A stretch of 64,000 bases of DNA from Phascolarctos cinereus (lineage: Eukaryota > Chordata > Mammalia > Diprotodontia > Phascolarctidae): the NCBI RefSeq assembly GCF_002099425.1, contig NW_018344253.1, forward strand, positions 868,001-932,000, written 5' to 3'. Position numbers and translations under genes: made by a program. Below, piece after piece: positions 34,215 through 45,134 of this stretch. Numbering within the stretch: position 1 is the first letter of the stretch; every line of letters begins with the position of its first letter. The notes beneath the pieces were generated by a model. The model worked only from the letters and a program-made list of their open reading frames with translations. It searched no databases and was not told where the DNA came from.

Positions 34215-37200
34215 GTGAGTCCCTCTCTCCCTGCTTGGCCTAGCCTGCTCTCCCCCATCTTTCTGGCTTCTCCTCTAGCCTGATGTACTTAAGCAAGAGT
34301 TGGTTAGATGAGGATAGGAAATGGGTAACTGAAGTTCTCCTGTCAGGAATCCTATAGATCCCATTCATTCACTCTGTCTCTTTTCCTTCCCACCCTAGGT
34401 ACCATGCCCTGGGGAGGCTCCCAGGCTCTTGGTCCTTAATGTTAAAGACAAACAAAAGAGTAGGGAGGTTTTAGATCCAGCCTGGAGTCAGTCTGTCATC
34501 TCCATCAATGACAGATTGATTGCCTATTGTATCTAAAACAAAACCATGTTCTTAACCTGGCTTTCAAGGCCTTCTATAATCTGGCCTCAACCTAACTTTC
34601 TAGATTTATTTTGCTTTTCTTCTTTTGACATTCTACAATTCCAGCCAAACTGGACTACTAAGTGTTCTGATGCTCCTCCAACCTCTGTGACTGGTGGTCA
34701 CTCGGTCCTCATATCCTCCTGCCCTCTGGGAGCAGAGTCTTGTTGGCGTGTCAGAATACATATACATAAAGCAAGAAAACAGAAGAGATGGTGAACAATT
34801 GAGTTAGAGATGGTGTGGTTTAGACCTAAATATAAATGGAAGTCAGCTCAGTGGATACAGCACTGGCCCTGGAATCAAGAGGACCTGAGTTCAAATGTGG
34901 CCTCAGACACTGACTAGCTGTGCAACCCTGGGCAAGTCACTTAATGACAATTGCTTCCAAATTAAAAAAAAAAATTAAAAAAGGAGGTCAGAAAAGAGAG
35001 AAATCAATGTAGGCTAAAGTAATCTAGAAAGACTTCATGGAAAAGGTTAGAACTAAATTTAGTCTTGAATGGACAAGTCAATAGGTAGTGAGAAGAGAAG
35101 GGCTCTGGCCTTCTATGCATCTGGAAGACCATAGACTCTCCAAAGCAAAGGAGGGTGAGGTTCTGGGAGCCCACCTCATTCATAGGCTCCCAGGACCGTG
35201 GATTCATAGAGAGAGAATGCCAAAACTGGAAGGAATCTTAGAATATAGAATGTCAGAGCACAGAAGATAGAATATTAAGACTAGAAGGGGCCATAGAACA
35301 TGGAATGTTATAGCACAGAATGTTAGAGCTGAAAGAGACCTTGGAATATGGAATGTCAGAACACAAGACGTTAAAGGTCAGAGCTGGGAAGAACCTTAGA
35401 GATTATACAGCCCAACTCCCTAAATTAATAGCGATAGTTAGCATTTATATTGAGTTTTAAGGTTTACACAGTGGTTTACATAACTCATTTTAGTTGACCT
35501 TCACAAAGAACGCTGCTTTATTATTAATCCCCTTTTACTAAGGCTGAGAGAAGTTAAATGATTTGCCTAGAGTTACACAGCTAGTAAGTCTCTGAAATAG
35601 GATTGATTATGACCAAGCAAGAGATAGAAAACATTATGAAATGGAAAATGGATTATTTTGATTACATTAAATTGAAAAGTTTTTGCACAAACAAAGCCAA
35701 TGCAACCAAGATTAGGAAGGAAGCGGAAAACAGGGAAAGAATTTTTACAACCAGTGTCTCTGATAAAGGCTTCATTTCTAAAATATATAGAAAACTGAGT
35801 CAAATTTATAAGAATACAAGTCATTCTCCAATTGATAAATGGTCAAAGGATATGAACAGGCAGTTTTCAGAGGAAGACATTAAAGCTATTTATAGTAATA
35901 TAAAAAAATGCTCTAAATCACTATTAATTAAAGAAATACAAATCAAAACAACTCTGAGGTACCACATCACACCTAGCAATTGGCTAACATGACAAAACAG
36001 GAAAATGATAAATGTTGGAGAAGATGTGGGAAAATTGGAACACTAATACATTGTTGGTGGGGTTGTGAATTGATCCAACCATTCTGGAGAGCAATTTGGA
36101 ACTATGCTCAAAGGGCTATAAAACTGTGCATACCCTTTGACCCAGCAATAGCACTTCTAGGGCTATTTCCCAAAGAGATCATAAAAACAGGAAAAGGACC
36201 CACATGTACAAAAATATTTATAGCAGCTCTGTTTGTGGTGGCCAAGAGTTGGAAACTGAGGGGATGCCCATCAATTGGGGAATGGCTAAACAAGCTGTGG
36301 TATATAAATGTAACGGAATACTATTGTGTGCTATAAGAAATGACGAGCAGGTGGACTTCAGAAAAACCTGGAAAGACTTAGATGAACTGATGCTGAGTGA
36401 AGTGAGCAGAACCAGGAGAACACTGTACATAGTAACAGCCACCCTATGCAATGACTGACTTTGATAGACTTGGCTTTTCTCAGCCATGCAAGGATCTAAG
36501 ACAACTCCAAAAGACTCATGATGGAAAATGCTATCCACATCCAGAGAAAGAACTATGGAATCTGAATGCAGATGGAAGCATACTATTTGCTCTCCTTTTC
36601 TTTTGTTGTTTTGTTTTATTGCTTCAGTCTCCTGGTTCCCCCCATTGGTTCTAATTCTTCTTTACATTATGACTAATGTGAAAATATGCTTAATATGAGT
36701 GTATAAGTGGAGTATATCAGATTGACACTGTCTTGGGGAGGGGGGAAGAGAGGAAGGGGGAGAAAATTTAAAACTCAAAATCTTATGGGGGTAGCTAGGT
36801 GGCACAGTAGATAGAGCACCGGCCCTGGAGTCAAGAGGACCTGAGTTCAAATCCAGCCTCAGACACATATCACTCACTAGGTGTGTGACTCTGGGCAAGT
36901 CACTTAACCCCAATTGCCTCACCAAAAAAAAAAAAATAATAATCTTATGGAAGTGAATGTTGAAAACTAAAAAATAATTAATTATTTAAAAAAAGAAAGA
37001 AAGAAATAGGATTTGAATTCAGGTCTTCCAAGTCAATGCCAACTTACACATGTTTGTCTTCCCCCAGGTGTGTATACTGCTCCTTTCCCATCAATGGCTC
37101 CCCCACTCACCCTGTTGGTAGATGGGAAACAGAAGACACTGGTCATCTGCCTGGTTTTTGATGTCTCTCCTTCATTTGTGGATGGCTCCATCTGGTTCTC

Positions 37201-40128
37201 ATCTGGCAATGGCACCACCTTGGATGCCTTCACTTATGGCCCCTCACCAGCTGGAGATGGCACCTGGAGCAGCCTGGCCCAGCTTTCCCTTCCTGATGAG
37301 GAGCTGGCTTCCTGGGAACCTCTAGTCTGCCACACAGGGCCAGGCTGGCAGGATCAGGGCCCACGCACCCGTCCTCTTCAGCTATCTGGTATGGGTCTAA
37401 GGGAGCAGCATCATTCCCTAGGGCTAGACTCTGTATGAAGATGAGGACCTGTCTTGATGGACCTTAGAGTTTAAACATTCTCTAGTTCCTTATCTCCTGG
37501 TACTCTCCCTCCCTTGACCCCAGTCTTCCAAAAAAAAAAAAAACAGATGGAGGAAGTCAGGGAAAGCTCCAGACTTCAATTTGGACTAATTAGTTAGGAT
37601 TTCCAAGCTGAGTCTATTCTAGATTAGCCAGAATTAACTTCTTATTTGACCTTAAACAAGTCAGTTTTCTTCCCTGAACCTAAGATGCTTCATCTGTCTA
37701 GTGGAAATAATACCTACAATGTCTCTTTCACAGAACTGTTGTTTGCATTAGATGACATGTGAAAGTACTTGGAGGAAAAAAAAAGTTAAAAGCATAAAGT
37801 ACTATGCTATGAATGCAAGAGAGGCCAAGGGAAAGTCTTTAGAGAAGGGAAAACTGAGCAAGTGAATCCTCACCCATAGGGGGAATTTTGCCTTCCACAA
37901 ATGTTTATTATGCTTCAGGTACCTTATCTGCAGCATAAGAATAATAACTGTTTCTTCATAAGAACTTACCAAGGCTCACAGGGTTCTTGGCTAGAAAGAG
38001 CCTTGGATGCCATTTAGACTAGCTAAAATGAGGGAGCTGGGACATAGAAAGGTTAAATAATTTGTCCAAGATCCCATAGATAATAGATGGAAGAGTAAGG
38101 ATTTGAACCCAAGTCCTCTGACTCTAAATCCAAGGTGCTTTCTACTATACTATGCTGATGATATAAAGAAATATGACATAGTCCCTGTCCTCAAAGAGCT
38201 TACAATCTAGCTGAATGCAACAAGGTTCCCAAGGATTTAACCCTTTTAATTTGGTTTTGGCAGGTAAGCCCATGAGAGAAAAGTGCCAGCAGGAGCCAAC
38301 CACTGGTGAGTGATAGGAGGGCTAGTTTGGAGGCCAGAACGCTTGTGTCCTATTGAAACCAAAGTGCTTTGGGTGGTGGTAATCAGCCTTGACTTTTTAT
38401 GGATCCTCATCAGAGATAGGCTTAGATTATGCTGACTCACTGGGTAACCCTGGGGCAAAGCACTGACCCCATCTGGGCTGCTTCAGTTGGCCTATCTATA
38501 CATAGCATCCCCCTCTGGATTACTCTCCTAACCTGATGAGGGTTGGAAGTCCAGAGACTGACTACTAATTGCTTCAGTGTTCAGAGGCATAATCTGTAGG
38601 GCTACCCTACTATTAGTATAGCTCACGAACCTCAACCTGCATGCTTCCCATTAATAGGCAGCTGGTAGAAACAATTAGCTCTTAGCAGAGGCTTTTATTC
38701 AGATTGAATAATGACACTACCTATGCAACATTTCCCATGTGGATCTGGAGTACATTCTCCCTCAACTATACACAGAATCCTTGGGAAAAGTGAGCTCAAC
38801 CTTTGAGTACAGTGGTATTGAGACACACTTGGGGTAAAAATAACTTAAAATTCATGACACTTCTGGGCCTGGAAGTCCTTTGTCTCTGTAATTTATAATG
38901 TCCTCAGGCTGGGTTCCCAAGATCTGATCTTCTATATAGCCAGCTCTGTTCTCTGCTGCCAGGGAGCCCTTTCCTTGAAGCTGCTTCTTCCCTCTGTATT
39001 CACGTCTGTCTGGAGTATGTGTCTCTGTTTCCTTAATTGTACTTCATATTCTCCCAAACCAACCAACTCTTGACCTGCTAGATAAGGTAGTTCCCTCTGG
39101 GCAAGTCACTGTTAGATGCCCCGACTATGGAGAAAAGAGGGGGAAAGAGGACAGAGACCTCTACAAAACAGTCTCTTCACAAAGCTAATTGAGCCTTGAC
39201 TCCCTGGGAACTGAAGTTTTGTTCTTTATTTAAAATCATGCTTGTTCAATAAGGTTTGTTCCTTTAGTTCACTCAAAGAAATATATTCCCATATCCCAAA
39301 GACCTCATGGCATAGATACTTCTTTACAGATGATTTAACAACTTGTTATTATATTCTGGGCTTTATGGACTAGGGGTTGAATCAAAAATCAGTTCCCTTA
39401 CATGTAAAATGGGAAAGAATCCTCTCCATCCCTCTCATTGCATTGATGAGAGTTCCTAAGTTTTTCAAAGTCTTTGTTATTTAGTCATTTTTCAGTTTTG
39501 TCCAACTCTTTGTGACTCCATTTGGGGTTCTTTCTGACTCCACGCCTGGCACTATATCAACTGCACCACCTAGCTGCTTGTCTTTACAATGTTGTTATTA
39601 AATAAATTGTCCTCCTGGTTCTGCTTATTTCATTCTGCATCGATTCATACAAGTCTTTACAGGTTTCTCTGTAACTGTCACTTTCATCTTTAATTATAAC
39701 ATAATAATATTCTATTACATTCAACCATTTCCCAACATACGGGTACCCCATGCATTTCCTGGTTTTTGCCACCACAAAAAGAGTTGCTATAAATATTTTT
39801 GTACATTTGGGTCTTTTTCCTCTTTCTCTGATCTCTTTGTTGTATAGGCTTAGTATTGGTATCAGTGAGTCAAAAGATATTCACAGTTTAGTAATTTGGG
39901 AAGCATATTTCCAAACTGCTTTGTCCCAGGCATTTCTTGACTTTCTTGTTTCTTTTGCCAGGACCACACAGCCTCTTGCAGACACTGATCCTAGGGGCCA
40001 TTCGGCTCATCCTCTTCAAGCTGCTTATATTTGATGTGCTGATGACCTGTAGCCATCTCCGGGCTCTGGGGATCACAGCCACAAACAGTACTGACCTTGG
40101 GAACCAACCTAGGAGGTCAAGGATCTAA
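34157..40128 (+). CDS. PTCRA: PTCRA, pre-T-cell receptor alpha, complete (four exons)
   Basis: Exons 34157-34214, 37068-37388, 38264-38305 and 39962-40128 join in frame (all phase 1) to 195 codons plus TAA. Pre-T-alpha pairs with TCR-beta and CD3 on thymocytes to drive beta-selection. Residues 1-20 form a signal peptide (MVKPWLPLLLILETPALPTG). Residues 21-126 form one Ig-like domain with C47 and C107, W62, N-glycosylation site N67-G-T, and the family blocks LDAFTYGPSPAGDGTW and ELASWEPLVCHTGPG. The connecting peptide has C134, the expected disulfide partner of TCR-beta. The membrane segment (about 145-170, LLQTLILGAIRLILFKLLIF) keeps the diagnostic R155 and K160. The cytoplasmic tail is only about 25 residues, against about 114 in human and about 30 in mouse (from memory). 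AATAAA at 40646 probably ends the transcript. All splice sites look intact, so the gene is probably functional. Confidence 0.96.
34495..34720 (+). mobile_element. L2 remnant in PTCRA intron 1
   Basis: 'AACCTGGCTTTCAAGGCCTT', 'CTATAATCTGGCCTCAACCT' and 'CCAGCCAAACTGGACTACTA' are L2 3' sequence. Confidence 0.6.
34838..34982 (+). mobile_element. tRNA-related SINE (WSINE1-like)
   Basis: It contains 'GTCAGCTCAGTGGATACAGC', 'GACCTGAGTTCAAATGTGGC', 'CTGGGCAAGTCACTTAATG' and a poly-A tail. Lies in PTCRA intron 1. Confidence 0.85.
35200..35435 (-). repeat. Tandem CR1/L3-end-like module in PTCRA intron 1
   Basis: Four irregular repeats of AGAATGT(C/T)AGAGC(A/T) alternate with GAAGG(A/G)-type and CCTTAGA/CCTTGGA segments, the antisense CR1/L3 3' module in tandem. 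It leads directly into an antisense MIR. Confidence 0.6.
35605..37002 (+). mobile_element. 5'-truncated L1 in PTCRA intron 1
   Basis: The flanking duplication is GAAATAGGATT (35594-35604, 37003-37013). The ORF2 C-terminal third reads KWKMDYFDYIKLKSFCTNKA, SDKGFISKIYRKLSQIYKN and IKTTLRYHITPSN to 35992. After a frame change it reads CWRRCGKIGTLIHCWWGCEL and FDPAIALLGL to about 36336, then a further change before EYYC. It is among the better preserved L1 copies here but cannot be autonomous. It is in sense orientation relative to PTCRA. Confidence 0.93.
36789..36940 (+). mobile_element. tRNA-related SINE inside the PTCRA-intron L1
   Basis: It starts GGGTAGCTAGGTGGCACAG and ends in a 13-A run with TAAT. 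An exact 10-bp duplication AATCTTATGG (36779-36788, 36941-36950) shows insertion after the L1. Confidence 0.95.
37068..37388 (+). CDS. PTCRA: PTCRA exon 2 (Ig-like domain)
   Basis: The acceptor TTCCCCCAG precedes 37068 and the donor GTATGG follows 37388. The exon encodes VYTAPFPSMAPPLTLLVDGK and the rest of the constant-type Ig domain, very close to human. Confidence 0.96.
37985..38158 (-). mobile_element. MIR, antisense, PTCRA intron 2
   Basis: 'AAAGGTTAAATAATTTGTCC', 'AAGGATTTGAACCCAAGTCC' and 'TCTGACTCTAAATCCAAGG' mark a MIR. Confidence 0.75.
38264..38305 (+). CDS. PTCRA: PTCRA exon 3 (connecting peptide)
   Basis: A 42-bp exon between TTTTGGCAG and GTGAGT. It encodes KPMREKCQQEPTT. The Cys and the QEP triplet correspond to human TCPQEP. 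Confidence 0.88.
38310..39470. other. PTCRA intron 3, unique part
   Basis: About 1.1 kb with no recognised repeat, RNA or alternative exon. Confidence 0.6.
39472..39582 (-). mobile_element. Internally deleted MAR1-type SINE, antisense
   Basis: 'TTGTCCAACTCTTTGTGACT' and CCATTTGGGGTTCT jump straight to TTCTGACTCCACGCCTGGCA and CACCACCTAGCTGCTT. The middle is missing. Confidence 0.8.
39583..39932 (-). mobile_element. L1 3' fragment abutting PTCRA exon 4
   Basis: 'AAATTGTCCTCCTGGTTCTG', 'AAATATTTTTGTACATTTGG' and 'TTCACAGTTTAGTAATTTGG' are reversed L1 ORF2/3' UTR. It stops about 30 bp before the exon 4 acceptor. Confidence 0.85.
39962..40128 (+). CDS. PTCRA: PTCRA exon 4 (membrane segment and short tail)
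   Basis: The acceptor TTCTTTTGCCAG precedes 39962. The exon encodes GPHSLLQTLILGAIRLILFK followed by LLIFDVLMTC and the tail SHLRALGITATNSTDLGNQP RRSRI. The Arg-x4-Lys spacing in the membrane is the signature of pre-T-alpha. The stop TAA is at 40126-40128. Confidence 0.95.
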
Positions 40129-40670
40129 CTGCTGGGACTGAGGGTCAACATGCAGAAATTCCTTCCCTCCTGACCCCACCAGATGAAGATGTTGCTGGAT
40201 CTTGGCCAAACAAGGGAAGAACTTTGAGCCCATTATTGGGGGGCTGATGGATGGGTATTCTAAGTACATGACTGCCTCATCTTTACCTTATGGGAACAAG
40301 TGGTCTGATGATATTGTTCCCTATAGTTGGAACAATCTCCATTTCCAGACACCAGACTAATCACTCCTCCCTTTTAAAGTCCTAGTCAGGATCAACATCT
40401 TCTATGAAGCCCTCTTGAATGAAATATAGGAGGTATCAAATGTTTCCCCACCTAATGTTTATCTCTATGTTCAATATGTACATGTTGCACTCAACTTGGC
40501 TGGGAAATCAACTCTGTAATTTCTCATACTTGAGAAGTCTACGTGCCCCATCAGGCTTCAAGCTCTCTGAGGTCAGGGCCCAAGTCTCTTCCATCACACC
40601 AAGAGCACTCCTAGAGCTTCAGCTTTTAAGAAGTCCCCAGCCTGGAATAAATACACAGTCACAGATAGAT
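40129..40670 (+). other. PTCRA: PTCRA 3' UTR with poly(A) signal
   Basis: Unique sequence follows the stop. AATAAA at 40646-40651 is the first canonical signal and predicts cleavage near 40665. Confidence 0.65.
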
Positions 40671-41910
40671 GCGTAGAAGACACACATGAAAGAGCAGAAG
40701 ATTAATTAAATACATAATGGAATGTAGCAGCCCTCAGGAACTGTCAAAGAGTGGGAGTGGGACCAGGATAGACACCTGCTAGTCAGAACAAAAAATATAC
40801 AGCATGCCTTGACCCCATGACTGAATGGGTTGAGACAGTGTCTAAAAAGCTAGTCTATCTCTCATCCTAAGGGGTTAGGGGAGCATACGTCTTAGAGAGG
40901 TAAGATGTGAGAAAAGTGCGAGGATGAAAGTCTGGCAAGGAGGAGGCTGGAGTCTTAAGCTGCCACACTGTCTCACCCAAGCCATCACCACCCTGAGCTG
41001 GACCTAGTGTCACTGCTGGGGCAGGCAAGCAGAGCGGCTTCCTTTAAGCATCACAGCATCAAAGAGGTGGTGGTCCAGGGATGGAGAAGAGAAGGCTTTA
41101 ACACTGATACAAAGGGGAATATGACCAGGGCTGAGCAGAAGCCACAAAGAACAAACACAGAGTTCCCTACCCACTTTGCTGCTAAGACAGAACTGATGAT
41201 TTTTACTCTCCTATTCCATTCTCTCAACCTCTCAAGGGAGAGATGAGCTTGCTTCCTAATTTGTTTGAAAAGAAACTTGTTTCTCTGAGATAATAAATTC
41301 ACTGAGTTACTGATTTGTGTGTCTGTGTCCTTGGGGCAAATGAAGTCCAGGGGGTGGCACTGGATGGTGAGATACACAGGTAAAGAGATAGATCTTATTA
41401 TGACTAGAAATTTCCTGGCAAAACTGGGGACACAGTGAATGAAAGAGATTTTATTGATTTATATTTTTATAGTTTCCCAAAGAGAGAAAATCCAGACCAA
41501 TACCTAGACATATATGAGCCAGCAGTCCTGGTGAAGGGAGTTATATAACTGAGGTGGAGTAGCCCTTCTGGGGGCTGTAACCACAGGTATCTCATTCCTG
41601 TTTTTCTGCCGGTATAGATTTGAAAACCATTTCCCCCGGAGCAGAGTTGAAAGTCTTTTGACTAGAGAGAACCTTACACTTGAAAGAAGGTTCTGTGGAA
41701 GAATGGAGAAATGGAGAATGGGAAAGAATGGTGGGGAGGGGCTAGCCCAAACGGAATAACTAGCACTGCTCACCAACCAAACACTGTCTACTCTGTCCCA
41801 TCAGCTAGACAAACAAAAACTGATATTATGTTTCTGTACTGACAGAGACTTAATCAGTTCATATTAGAAGATTTTTGCCAAATTACATAAGGAGGGAATA
41901 TGCTATACCT
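40671..41910. other. No gene recognised downstream of PTCRA
   Basis: About 1.2 kb of unique-looking sequence. No repeat, exon or RNA was recognised. Confidence 0.5.
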
Positions 41911-41914
41911 CTCT

Positions 41915-42103
41915 TCACAGTAGTGAAAAGAACATTGAATTTGGAATCAGGGGACCTTGGTTCAAACCCTTACACTGCTACTTCCTGTCTGACCTTGGTC
42001 AAGTCCCTCAACCTTTGGGCCTTGAATTCTTCATCTGTATTAAAAAAAAAAAAGATTTGGGTTAGATGACCTCCAAGGTCCCTGTCAGTTCCAAATCTAT
42101 CAT
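41915..42103 (+). mobile_element. MIR-type SINE with CR1/L3-like end
   Basis: 'TGAATTTGGAATCAGGGGAC', 'CTTGGTCAAGTCCCTCAACC' and the end 'GATGACCTCCAAGGTCCCTG' are typical of a composite old SINE. Confidence 0.65.
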
Positions 42104-42105
42104 CC

Positions 42106-42250
42106 TGTTTTTTTGTGAGGGCAATTGGGGTTAAGTGACTTGCCCAGGGTCACACAGCTAGAGAGTGTTATGTGTCTGAGGTCACATTTGAACTCAGGTC
42201 CTCCTGACTCCAGAGCCACTACCCTATCCACTGTGCCACTGAACTGCCTC
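42106..42250 (-). mobile_element. tRNA-related SINE (WSINE1-like), antisense
   Basis: 'GGCAATTGGGGTTAAGTGAC' and 'TTGAACTCAGGTCCTCCTGA', flanked by CATCCT on both sides. Confidence 0.85.
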
Positions 42251-42512
42251 CATCCTATGTTTTCTGCAAAGACTTCTTAGAAGAGGAGAAATTTCCTAAG
42301 CTGCTGGAATGAAAGGTAGAACATGAAATGAGAGAGTCAGAACAGATAAAGAAGATATTTTTAAGAGCTGGTCTCTCTGACCAGCAGATTGGATCTCTAA
42401 GGTCCCATCCTCTGGAGTTCTATGAGTTAGACTGTATTAGGCAGAGGTGGAAAATTCCAGATGAAGAATAGAGCCTAGAGGAATACTTTAGGGAAAAGAT
42501 ATGGTCGGAGAT

Positions 42513-42666
42513 AAGGACAGCTAGGTGGCACAGTAGATAGAGCTCCGGCCTTGGAGTCAGGAGGACCTGAGTTCAAATCCATTCTCAGGCAACCCTGATT
42601 GCCTCACCAAAAATAAGTTAATTAATTAGGAAATAATATATATAATATATATATATATATATTATA

Positions 42667-42719
<53 letters not shown>
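42513..42719 (+). mobile_element. Internally deleted SINE followed by long (TA)n
   Basis: 'CAGCTAGGTGGCACAGTAGA' and 'GACCTGAGTTCAAATCCATT' jump to a shortened end at about 42615. An (AT)n run with a few TTA interruptions covers 42634-42719. Confidence 0.85.
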
Positions 42720-42720
<1 letters not shown>

Positions 42721-43197
42721 GGTCAGAGAAAAGGGCTAGTGAGTAAGGAATTCTTGAGAGCTCAGTTTCCGTTTTTGTAAAATTATATTGAACTAGATGG
42801 TCTATTAGCCTTTGGCTCTAGGCAGAGAAAGGGAAAAGGATGGCACGAAGGAATGCTGCAATAGAGGAATAGAGGATCTCCTAGAAATTTTAAATGAGCA
42901 TGGTACTGAGCCAAAGCCTTGTGTAGACTTGATGGGAAGTTTGTGAAGGAAGCTGACTGGAGAATGAGGTCATCCCACATACAGTTGTGCTTTGCTTTGG
43001 GAAATGTCAATATTGAAATGCCAAACTAAGTTAACTACTCACTTTATGAAGATTATTCACATTACCAAAGAGAATTATTTGGTTTACAATGGTCCAGGGT
43101 GTTCCTAGTGCCTCTAAGTTAAGGACTGAGCAGTTAAGAGGGGAAAGAGAACCTTAAAGGCACAAGGGTGGAAACCACTTTTCACTAAAGAATATCA

Positions 43198-43395
43198 GGA
43201 TCATAGACTTACAACTGAAAGACCTGAGAAATCAAATAGTTGAACTCCCTCTTTTTACAGCTAAGGAAACTGAGGCCCAGAGAGGATTGAAATGGCTTGT
43301 CCAGGATCACACAGATAGTAACAGAACTATAATTTTACTCAGGCCCCTTTGATTGAAAATCTGGCCCTCTTTCCGATGTGCCATACTATCTCACC
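43198..43395 (-). mobile_element. MIR/CR1-type composite, antisense
   Basis: 'CATAGACTTACAACTGAAAG', 'GAAACTGAGGCCCAGAGAGG' and 'TTGTCCAGGATCACACAGAT' are present. Confidence 0.7.
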
Positions 43396-43414
43396 AGTCT
43401 GGACAAATGAAAGC

Positions 43415-43488
43415 TATTCTCTAAGGCCAGAATGTAAGACTACTGGCAGGGGAATAGGTACAAAGGGAGAGAAATAAGGAGGCATAAA
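43415..43488. repeat. 74-bp direct repeat, copy 1
   Basis: Identical to 44605-44678 except at one position (43438 G against 44628 A). It runs from TATTCTCTAAGGCCAG to AGGAGGCATAAA. It is not part of any repeat family I know. Confidence 0.95.
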
Positions 43489-43504
43489 ACTTGAATTGAA
43501 AAAA

Positions 43505-43900
43505 ATTCTTCTTAGCAAAATTAGAAGAACATTGTACAGAGTAACAGCAATATCCTAACGATGAGCAACTGTGAAAGCCTTAGCTATGCTGATCGATACA
43601 ATGATCCATAACAATTCCAAAAGACTCATGATGAAAAATGCCATCCACCTCCAGAGAGAGAACTGATGAAGTCTAAGGGCAGATTGAAGCATATTTTCTC
43701 TCACTCTATTCATCTTTTACTTTCTTTTTCTTGCTTTTTTTCTTTTTCACAACATGGCTAATGTGGAAATGTGTTTTGAATGACTCCATATATGTGATAG
43801 GTATCATATCTCTCTCCTTGATACATGGGGAAGGAGCTAGAGACAGGGTGAGAATTCAGAACTGAAAATAATTTTTTTAATTAAAAAAAGGGGAAAATTC
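43505..43900 (+). mobile_element. 5'-truncated L1 3' UTR
   Basis: 'GTACAGAGTAACAGCAATAT', 'CAAAAGACTCATGATGAAAA' and a 3' UTR ending near AAAAAAAGGGGAAAATTCC. Confidence 0.8.
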
Positions 43901-43989
43901 CTCTTACATACAATAACCTTGGGAACTCAGTTCTTTCCTGGTGTGAGGCACGGTCAAAAAGCAAAAGCAGTTCTCAGTCCTCCTACCCT

Positions 43990-44200
43990 GACAATAATAA
44001 TAATCATCATAGCTAATATTCTGATAGTATTTATTGCAGGGTTTATAACCACTCTGAGGATAGAGAATACAAGAATCATTTTACATATGAGGAAACTGAG
44101 GCAAAGAGAGGTGAAGTGAATGGCAATTCACAGGTAATAAGTGGAAGAGTCAGTATTTGAACCTAACTCTCCAAACTCCCACTCCAATACTCTTCCCATA
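43990..44200 (-). mobile_element. MIR, antisense
   Basis: 'CATAGCTAATATTCTGATAG', 'GAGGAAACTGAGGCAAAGAG' and 'AGTATTTGAACCTAACTCTC'. The sequence 44205-44500 beyond shows nothing recognised. Confidence 0.65.
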
Positions 44201-44509
44201 CAAAGCAGCCTCTTCTCATACCTAGGAAGAACTAGGTACCAGGAAGATCAGATGGCCCAAGACCCTGTGAGGGAGAATTTGGGAGGATTCCCTGTGAGGG
44301 AGAAGCTTGTGGGGAATCTGGGTTTTCAGCTCCACATCAGAGAGTAGGAGGGAGGACTGGAAAGAGATGGAGACTCCAGACTTGGATCACCGAGTTCTCT
44401 TCGTAACTACAAGAAGTGATGGTTAAAATTTGGAGTCTCTTCTTCTTGTGAAGGGGCCACCAGCAGAAAAGGGATTAAAAGCTATCTTTCAAGACAAGAA
44501 AGGTCATTC

Positions 44510-44604
44510 TTTTTTTTTCTTTTCTTTTTAAAAATTTATTTCTTCTCAATTACATGTAAAAATAATTTTTAACATTCATTGTTTTTTTTTTTACATTTTT
44601 ACAT
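44510..44604 (-). mobile_element. HAL1/L1 3' tail, antisense
   Basis: T-rich sequence with AATTACATGTAAAAATAATT and TTTTAACATTCATTG is the reversed end of the HAL1/L1 3' UTR. Confidence 0.7.
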
Positions 44605-44678
44605 TATTCTCTAAGGCCAGAATGTAAAACTACTGGCAGGGGAATAGGTACAAAGGGAGAGAAATAAGGAGGCATAAA
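44605..44678. repeat. 74-bp direct repeat, copy 2, at an L1 5' junction
   Basis: Copy of 43415-43488. It lies exactly between the antisense HAL1 tail and the first recognisable base of the next L1. Confidence 0.95.
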
Positions 44679-45134
44679 GCTGTGCATACCCTTTGATCCA
44701 GCAATACCACTTTGAAGTCTGTATCTCAAAGAAACAAAAAAGATAAGAAAAAGACCTCTTTGTGCAAAAATACTTACAGCCACTCTGTTTTTATGGTAGC
44801 TAAGAATGGAAATTGAGGGGATGCCCATCAATTGGGGAATGGCTAAACAAGTGTGTGATTGTAATGGAATATTATTGTGCTATGAGAAATGACAAGCAGG
44901 ATGATTTCAGAAAAACCTAGAAAGACTTATATGAACTATACAAAGTAAAGTGAGCAGAACCAGGATAACACTGTATATAGTAACAGCAACTTTGTATAAT
45001 GAACAACTGTGGATGACTTAACTGTTCTCAGCAATACAATGATCCAAGACAATCCCAAAGAACTTTTGATGGAAAATGCTATCTGCCTCCAAAGAGAGAA
45101 CTGATATTGTCTGAATACAGACTGAAGCATACTC

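Larger units (their letters stand above)
35436..37040 (-). mobile_element. MIR, antisense, split by an L1
   Basis: The left part ends at 35604 (TACACAGCTAGTAAGTCTCT, GAAATAGGATT). The right part resumes at 37003 as GAAATAGGATTTGAATTCAG GTCTTCC. Confidence 0.75.
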
